Source of the DNA: JAWXCE01 sp034440495
Lineage (GTDB): Bacteria; Pseudomonadota; Alphaproteobacteria; Rhizobiales; Rhodomicrobiaceae
Direction: 5' to 3'
Assembly (NCBI GenBank): GCA_034440495.1
Contig: JAWXCE010000044.1
Location: 1-28,387, forward strand
Length of the DNA: 28,387 nt
Part shown: positions 23,827 to 28,387 of the stretch, in pieces
Layout of the letters: the number at the start of each line of letters is the position of its first letter
Position numbering within the stretch: the stretch's first letter is position 1
Notes under the pieces: generated by a model
Told to the model about the DNA's origin: nothing
Databases searched by the model: none
Seen by the model: only the letters and a program-made list of their open reading frames with translations
Made by a program: the position numbers and the translations under genes

Positions 23827-24948
23827 GAATCGCGAAAGGCAATCTGGAGCCAGCGGATAGCGCTGTTTTTTCTCACGCTGTTTCTGATTACATTCGGCTT
23901 GCACCGCTTTTCGCAGATCAACACCCCGGTCGCCATGCAATTGTTCGGACTGGCTGTGTCAGGCGCTGTCATTGGGCTGCTTCTTGGCCTTTCCGCTTTC
24001 GTCGGGATATGGCGCGAGGGGTACAAAGGCGCTGGCCGGGCTATTACAGGCGCTTTGGTGAGCGCATTGCTGCTTGCGCTGCCATTATGGTCCTTGCCAA
24101 ATTTGATGGCGTTGCCGCGCCTTAACGATGTGACGACAGACACCAAATCACCTCCGAAATTTGAAAAGATTGTAAGCGCGCGACAAGGTGCGGCCAACCC
24201 GGTGGATTACCAGCGGGAGGCCGCCGAGATGCAGCGCGAAGCTTACCCAGATCTGCAGCCGGTGACGGTAAGCCGTTCGACGACAGAAGCCTTTTCGGCG
24301 GTTCGAGAAGCTGTAACAACGCTCAAATGGCGTATTGTCGCCGAAGAGCCGCCGCAGGGCGGGCGCCCGGGCGCTATCGAGGCAGTCGATAAATCCATGA
24401 TTTTCGGGTTTACGGACGATGTTGTCGTTCGTGTCAGCGGCGACGACGGTCGCGCGCGCGTCGACGCCCGCTCATCATCCCGTTACGGCGAACATGACCT
24501 GGGGCGCAACGCCGAGCGCGTGCGCGAGTTTTTCACCGAGGTGAAAACCCGGCTGGCGGCGATTGAAACCAGCGAGCAAATGCAGAAGGCCGTCCTCCTC
24601 CGGGAGGAGCAGGCCAAAAAGGCGCTCAAGAAGCAGGAGAACAGCAAAAAAAGCCGCGCCTGGCGCGACGAGCTTGATCGGGATACGGGGCAACGCCCAG
24701 CCACGCCTCGCGATACGACGGCGCCGCAAACGTCCGCGCTAGAACCGGCGAGGCCGCAGCCCGGCGCATCCAACGTCAATCCCCGATCAGATAGAACTCA
24801 GACTCCATCCCAAGCCGACCCGGGCTTTGAACGCGGCCTATCTCGTGAAGACGCTCGATATGAGCGTAGACGGATAAGGCGGCAGCGCCGTGCAGAGCGG
24901 AATCGAGCTGCGCGTAAATTCTGGGAACAATACGGTGGACCGTACTGA
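23809..24948 (+). CDS. DUF1499 membrane protein with long basic tail
   Basis: A 379-residue protein. Three hydrophobic segments (about 19-33, 43-66 and 78-98) are followed by a DUF1499 domain (LNDVTTDTKSPPKFEKI, NPVDYQ, REAYPDLQP, IEAVDKSMIFGFTDDVVVRV, ARSSSRYGEHDLGRNAERVREF). After about residue 265 comes a Lys/Arg/Gln-rich, probably disordered tail. Its last 57 codons lie antisense to the 3' end of the MBL-fold gene, where the tail is mostly arginine, so this end may be overprinted rather than conserved. The function of DUF1499 is unknown. GAGGCGGG precedes the ATG. Confidence 0.85.
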   Translation: MRYFQHESRKAIWSQRIALFFLTLFLITFGLHRFSQINTPVAMQLFGLAVSGAVIGLLLGLSAFVGIWREGYKGAGRAITGALVSALLLALPLWSLPNLMALPRLNDVTTDTKSPPKFEKIVSARQGAANPVDYQREAAEMQREAYPDLQPVTVSRSTTEAFSAVREAVTTLKWRIVAEEPPQGGRPGAIEAVDKSMIFGFTDDVVVRVSGDDGRARVDARSSSRYGEHDLGRNAERVREFFTEVKTRLAAIETSEQMQKAVLLREEQAKKALKKQENSKKSRAWRDELDRDTGQRPATPRDTTAPQTSALEPARPQPGASNVNPRSDRTQTPSQADPGFERGLSREDARYERRRIRRQRRAERNRAARKFWEQYGGPY

Positions 24949-25693
24949 GGCCATCACGCAGACACTGGATGATTTCCGCCTCGCGCCAGCGCCGATGCAC
25001 GATGAACGCTTTGACGAGCCGCTGCGGCTCTTCTACGCGCCCGCCATGTCCCGGGAAATACACGGTTTCATCGCGTGGCAGCAGTTTTTCCAGCGACTTG
25101 AAGTAGTGGCCCATGTTGCCCTCAGGCGGAGCCACCACGCTCGTGTTCCAGCCCATAACGTGGTCGCCCGATAACATCACTTTAGCGTCGGGCAGCGCGA
25201 AGCAGAGATGATCTGGTGCGTGTCCAGGTGTATGCAGCGCGACAACATTTGTGTCGCCAACTCGAAATCGTTCGTCGTCCGCAAGCCGTCTATCGGGTTT
25301 GAAATGCACGTCGATCAGATCCTTACCGGATGGCGTTTGTGGCGACACAGTTCCGGTATTGTCCCGCCCGCAGCCCAGCGTCAATGCGCCGGTTAGCGCC
25401 TTGAGCGCTGGTATCCCCGCGCTGTGGTCGGGATGCGCATGGGTAAGCAGAATGTATGTGACGCGCTCGCCCTTTTCGGCCAGCGCGGTTAACAACGCTT
25501 TACGGTGCCGCTCGTCATCCGGGCCGGGATCGACCACCGCCACCTCGCCATGCCCGATGACATAGGTGTTCGTGCCCTTGAAGGTAAACGGCCCGCCATT
25601 GTCCGCCACAATGCGGCGCAGACCAGAAGAGACGGTTTCCAGCACGCCGTAATGGAAATCGACTTCGCGATTGAAGGGAGGCGCGGGCTTCAT
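24776..25693 (-). CDS. MBL-fold metallohydrolase (LACTB2-like)
   Basis: A 305-residue metallo-beta-lactamase-fold hydrolase. The binuclear zinc motif THAHPDH (84-90), HTPGHAPDHLCF, LSGDHVMGW and FPGHGG supply the metal ligands, and the C-terminal ~70 residues form the winged-helix tail seen in LACTB2-type proteins (PRIYAQLDSAL, AALSVYAHIERLHEIGRV). Family members include ribonucleases and thioesterases, so the substrate is open. I used the start at 25693 (MKPAPPFNRE); ATG 25702 is equally possible. The 3' end overlaps the DUF1499 gene by 173 bp antisense. Confidence 0.88.
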   Translation of the reverse strand: MKPAPPFNREVDFHYGVLETVSSGLRRIVADNGGPFTFKGTNTYVIGHGEVAVVDPGPDDERHRKALLTALAEKGERVTYILLTHAHPDHSAGIPALKALTGALTLGCGRDNTGTVSPQTPSGKDLIDVHFKPDRRLADDERFRVGDTNVVALHTPGHAPDHLCFALPDAKVMLSGDHVMGWNTSVVAPPEGNMGHYFKSLEKLLPRDETVYFPGHGGRVEEPQRLVKAFIVHRRWREAEIIQCLRDGLSTVHRIVPRIYAQLDSALHGAAALSVYAHIERLHEIGRVQSPGRLGMESEFYLIGD

Positions 25694-25925
25694 TGGCGTC
25701 ATCCAACGATGAGTGTTCCGACATAGGACTTTCCCGCATGCGCTCAAGTCAAACAAATTCTCGGCGGCGCGGATGGAAAAACGCGTCACGGATAAAGGCA
25801 GGCTGGACACCCTGGCCAGATTTCCGTATATGTCCACCCTCGCAATCGAAATGATACTCGCTAAGAGCGATACTCATTAAAAATGCGACAGGGTGGTTAT
25901 CGTCTTTCGGACGCCGCGCCTTGAA

Positions 25926-26001
25926 GCCCAGATAGCTCAGTTGGTAGAGCAGCGGATTGAAAATCCGCGTGTCGGCGGTTCAAATCCGTCTCTGGGCACC
26001 A
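25926..26001 (+). tRNA. tRNA-Phe (GAA)
   Basis: Complete 76-base cloverleaf. GCCCAGA (25926-25932) pairs with TCTGGGC (25991-25997), followed by discriminator A and encoded CCA. The D-arm is AGCTCAGTTGGTAGAGC, the anticodon stem GGATT-GAA-AATCC, and the T-arm is GGCGGTTCAAATCCGTC. It is the likely attachment site of the integrative element whose integrase gene ends 7 bp downstream. Confidence 0.98.
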
Positions 26002-26007
26002 TTCATT

Positions 26008-27140
26008 TCAAAAACTTAGCCGCTTTTGCAGCGATGCACTTAAGGTCTTTGCGTGAGTTTTGCGGGACACACCCTGGATTGAACTTCGCAAAACGACAAG
26101 TTGATGTTGATCTCGCTGCTGATCGTAGATGTTGTTGGCTGCTTCAAGAAGCCTCGAAAGCTCCGCGGCAGATTAGTGTGTTGTGATCCTTCCGGAACGA
26201 TGCCCGAGCAGATCTTGCCGGTCCTCAAAACTCACGTCGGCGGCTCCAAGTCGACGGCCAAATGTGTGCTTACGGTCGTGGACACGGACGATAGGGAGTT
26301 CTGCTCGCTTCCTAGCTTTAATCCAGGCCCAGTTCAGAGTTCTCGCCATTGGCTTGTCGCGAAAGGTGAAGACATGGGTTGAATGTAAAGATTGGCGTTG
26401 GTCGATTACCGACTGTGCCATCAAGTTCAGAACAACGAGCCGTTTTTGACTCTGCTTCCTGGAGTAATAAAAACGCTTGTGTTCAGGCACTGCACTTTGA
26501 CTTCCCACTCCCATTCCAGATTGCACACCTCCTGATCCCGGCAGCCTGTATTGACAGCGAACATCGCCATATCCTGAAGGTGTTCGGGAAGTTCTTCAAA
26601 AAGCTGCATTTGCTCATCCTAAGAGAGAGGATAAGGCTTTCGCTTTTGCGAATGCGGTAGAAGTTTTATTAGAGTCGGCGTTTGCAGCCAGGTAAGCCCG
26701 TGTTCGTCCATCTATTCTCCGGAGGCAAGGCGTAAAATGCGGCGTACAATTTGTAACCCGTGGTTTATGGTATCAGGCGAGATCCTAAGTTCGCGCCATG
26801 TATCGACCCATTGGTTTAAGTGTGCCCATATGCAACCTGTCAATTGGCGCCTCACCAATGCTCGGCATAAGTCCCTTTAGCCTTCCTATATCATCGTTTA
26901 AACTGCCCTTATGCTGATTTTCGAGTATAAACTTTGCTCCAAATTGGCCAAATGTTCGAGACGGGCGCACGCCAAAATCTAGGCCTGTTTGGTTTCATCC
27001 ATTAGCCGAGCTAAGACTTGCTCAGCTCTATCGAGTTGATCTGTTTCAGTGCTTCGGCAAACACGCCGTCCGCCGATGCGTTTATCGATGTGCCAGACCC
27101 CTTCGCGTTTGACGAGGCCGGGGAGTTTTTTGCGTCCCAT
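26008..27140 (-). pseudogene. Tyrosine-recombinase integrase, heavily decayed
   Basis: Site-specific integrase of the tRNA-targeting tyrosine-recombinase family. The N-terminal segment starts at 27140 (MGRKKLPGLVKREGVWHIDK); then FILENQHKGSLNDDIGRLKG, NTGCRDQEVCNLEWEW with the box I arginine, and VRVHDRKHTFGRR ... DRQDLLGHRSGRITTH follow in order. Lesions: frame changes near 26975, 26810 and 26435-26455; TAG stops at 26712-26714 (GE*MDE) and 26619-26621 (PLS*DE), both where the family has Trp; and TAA at 26173-26175 exactly where the catalytic tyrosine should follow ITTH. SAAELSRLLEAA continues in frame to a stop at 26008. The enzyme cannot work. Confidence 0.85.
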
Positions 27141-27346
27141 GTCCGTTCTCCATGTGTCGGGTTGGGACGCCCGTTGCGGGACGCGTAGTGATCCACCCAT
27201 GCGTCGAGTTCAAGGCGGTCAAACGCAACGCCCTGTTTTCCAATGCGAAGCTCTGTGAGCAAGGGTCTCACCTCCCGGTTAAAACGATTTCGGTACATGC
27301 AAAGGTAAAACGGGGCGTCTCGGAAACGAATCAAGCGCGGCAGCAC
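27011..27346 (-). CDS. Excisionase/AlpA-like DNA-binding protein
   Basis: A 111-residue protein of the kind encoded directly upstream of such integrases: LPRLIRFRDAPFYL then YRNRFNREVRP, GKQGVAFDRLELDAWVDHY, and a tail with WDAK and SGTSINASADGVFAEAL. It probably directs excision or controls the integrase. The start is GTG 27346 with GGAG upstream. The C-terminal 43 codons overlap the integrase start in another frame, as is usual for this gene pair. It is intact, although the integrase is dead. Confidence 0.65.
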   Translation of the reverse strand: MLPRLIRFRDAPFYLCMYRNRFNREVRPLLTELRIGKQGVAFDRLELDAWVDHYASRNGRPNPTHGERTWDAKNSPASSNAKGSGTSINASADGVFAEALKQINSIELSKS

Positions 27347-27348
27347 GT

Positions 27349-27548
27349 TTCACTCCAGATCGGATTAACGGCGGCGAAGACCGGGACATTGCTTTCAAAT
27401 TGGACCGAACGAGCTGCGTTTCAAAGGTCGCGATTATGCGTTTCTGCTTTGTACTGCCGAACTTCCATTTCATGCCGCGACCGCCGACAACATTTTGCGT
27501 CATGCGGGCGTCGATCTGGGCAAGCGTGATTTTGTAGGCGTGATCTAA
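27349..27548 (+). pseudogene. Unidentified coding remnant, frameshifted
   Basis: FTPDRINGGEDRDIAFKLD reads in one forward frame, then after one lost base near 27408 NELRFKGRDYAFLLCTAEL and a further 27 residues continue in the next frame to a TAA at 27546-27548. The composition is protein-like on this strand. The 5' end is missing next to the excisionase start. I do not recognise the family; it is part of the decayed element. Confidence 0.4.
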
Positions 27549-28118
27549 GGGCGTCGCAGATAGCCGTTCGTGTCGCTATTGGCCATAAGATCGGTTGCAA
27601 GTTTGAGCGTCACTTAACGCAGCTCCGTCCGAGGACCTGTCGTGTAGAGAAGCTAAGTCGGCGCGGCTTTTATCTGTCTTGGATAGTTTGACATCCGAGC
27701 TATCTTACCAGTGCCCTTGGTTATTGTGGACCGCAACCGCGTCTCGGAAATGTATCCATCCGACCGACATTCCATCAGACCGGAAACGCCCCTGAAATCG
27801 GGACCTGTCGCCGTTGAGGTACGCCCTGTCGAAGGCTCCGCTCCTGTCTGGCGCGGGCGTTGCGCGGTGACGCTGAAGCTCGCCGCGCCGGCGTCCATGG
27901 ACGAGCCCCCGAGTCGCTCGGAAATGCTTGCGTCTCGGCCTTCCGGCTTGGCCACCTAACGCGTCTCGAACGGGGTGCTGGTTGCATCAGTTTAGGTTTG
28001 CCCCGGTTCCTCAAAAGCGGGAAGCGCTTAGTGCCTGCCATTTCACGCCTTTGCCGAGTGTGCGATTGAATGCTCAACGCTAGGCTTGTCCGTTGAATCA
28101 TAACGGAGACCTCAAGCC
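27549..28118. other. 570-bp stretch of element debris, no gene called
   Basis: Several overlapping open frames exist on both strands (for example 27711-27959 +), but none has a good ribosome site together with a recognisable sequence. I read it as decayed or non-coding DNA of the integrated element. Confidence 0.4.
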
Positions 28119-28265
28119 ATGATCCTCGACAACACTATCACGCCGAAACTCGGCAAGATTCGCGAGCGCACGCCGGGCAAATCGAAACGCTTCGTTTCCC
28201 AGGTGCTGGCGAAGGCTGGTCGCGGCGGCAGGCTGGACGCCGAACTGGCGGTTTTAAAGCCATGA
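28119..28265 (+). pseudogene. Possible relaxase (DUF3363/VirD2-like) N-terminus, truncated
   Basis: A 48-codon frame with GGAG 12 bases before the ATG. TPKLGKIRERTPGKSKRFVS followed by QVLAKAGRGG resembles the first residues of VirD2/DUF3363-type mobilisation relaxases, which start with a basic G-R-I-R ... F-V-x-Q-V-L segment. The rest of the relaxase is absent: after GGRLDAEL the frame stops at 28263-28265 inside an ATGA overlap with a methyltransferase fragment. The identification rests on this short segment only. Confidence 0.38.
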
Positions 28266-28387
28266 ACTTAAAGGCGCTCAAGCTCAAGAATGTCACCATC
28301 AGCCTTGGCGAGCCGCACGATCCGCGACTGCCTGCCGACTCCGCCGATCTGGCGCTGTTGATCCATATGTATCACGAGGTCAGCGAC
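28262..28387 (+). CDS. SAM-dependent methyltransferase fragment (runs off window)
   Basis: The 42 visible codons contain LKNVTISLGEPHDPRLPADS followed by ADLALLIHMYHEVSD, which matches the central strand and motif of a class I methyltransferase (the acidic/HE motif after the SAM site). The normal N-terminal half with the glycine-rich SAM-binding loop is missing, because the frame starts only ~10 codons before this part. It therefore looks like a 5'-truncated gene joined to the relaxase-like start, unless translation begins elsewhere. Confidence 0.55.
   Translation, partial: MNLKALKLKNVTISLGEPHDPRLPADSADLALLIHMYHEVSD

Noticed and set aside
25853..25879. GATACTC direct repeat and TCGCT-AAG-AGCGA hairpin before tRNA-Phe
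   Set aside because: Too short to distinguish from chance.
26057..26094. GTTTTGCG / CGCAAAAC inverted repeat as terminator or att core
   Set aside because: Long 22-base spacer, no T-run, and it lies within the C-terminal part of the integrase remnant.
26002..28387. Second copy of the tRNA-Phe 3' end (attR)
   Set aside because: Looked for the TCAAATCC...TCTGGGCACCA segment downstream; not found in this window, so the element probably extends past its end.
1..28387. CRISPR arrays, rRNA genes, transposase genes
   Set aside because: No regularly spaced repeats, rRNA-like sequence or transposase was seen.

Overview
The window reads as an alphaproteobacterial chromosome. The evidence is a G+C-rich core, a DUF992 protein, a DUF1499 protein, the def-fmt-truA cluster next to a divergent rmuC, and a GGAAC-type general-stress promoter. 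The rmuC/def-fmt-truA neighbourhood resembles Rhizobiales gene order. I cannot name a genus. Most core genes are intact. Nearly all damage (frameshifts, in-frame stops, truncations) lies in islands of foreign or accessory DNA, which favours real gene decay over general sequencing error, although single homopolymer frameshifts could still be sequencing artefacts.

Layout. 1-4.7 kb is housekeeping: the 3' end of ispA, an M50 site-2 protease with CBS domains, an unknown small protein, ispG, pgsA and moaD. 4.7-6.4 kb is an A+T-rich DUF262/DUF1524 (GmrSD-like) restriction protein placed directly after moaD, where moaE might be expected. rmuC follows. 7.7-8.7 kb is a second A+T-rich insert: a hairpin with a T-tract, a 50-residue peptide gene and a short reverse transcriptase broken by one frameshift and one stop. 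8.8-11.1 kb is def, fmt and truA. A palindromic dispersed-type repeat follows. 11.3-13.9 kb is a probable stress operon (SRPBCC, zinc alcohol dehydrogenase, SDR). 14.1-19.1 kb holds a secreted repeat protein, a ZntB/CorA transporter, an MFS transporter, a DUF992 protein, a cysteine-rich-repeat protein and a sulfotransferase.

19.2-21.9 kb is a ruined operon: osmC (frameshifted), an acyl-CoA dehydrogenase cut off after about 81 codons, and a 2-hydroxychromene-2-carboxylate isomerase lacking its N-terminus. Between the last two sits about 1 kb of mobile-element sequence (large polyvalent protein remnants). A divergent, intact tetR gene remains, with a palindrome lying in the osmC promoter. 22.5-25.7 kb holds an epimerase-like protein, a DUF1499 membrane protein and an MBL-fold hydrolase whose gene overlaps it antisense by 173 bp.

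25.9 kb to the end is tRNA-Phe(GAA) followed by a dead integrative element. The tyrosine integrase ends 7 bp from the tRNA and has lost its catalytic tyrosine to a stop codon. It is followed by an apparently intact excisionase-like gene, unassigned debris, a possible relaxase N-terminus and a methyltransferase fragment running off the window.

The best candidate for something undescribed is the 7.7-8.7 kb module (structured leader + small amphipathic peptide + mini reverse transcriptase), seen here as a decayed copy. All family assignments were made by eye, without database searches.
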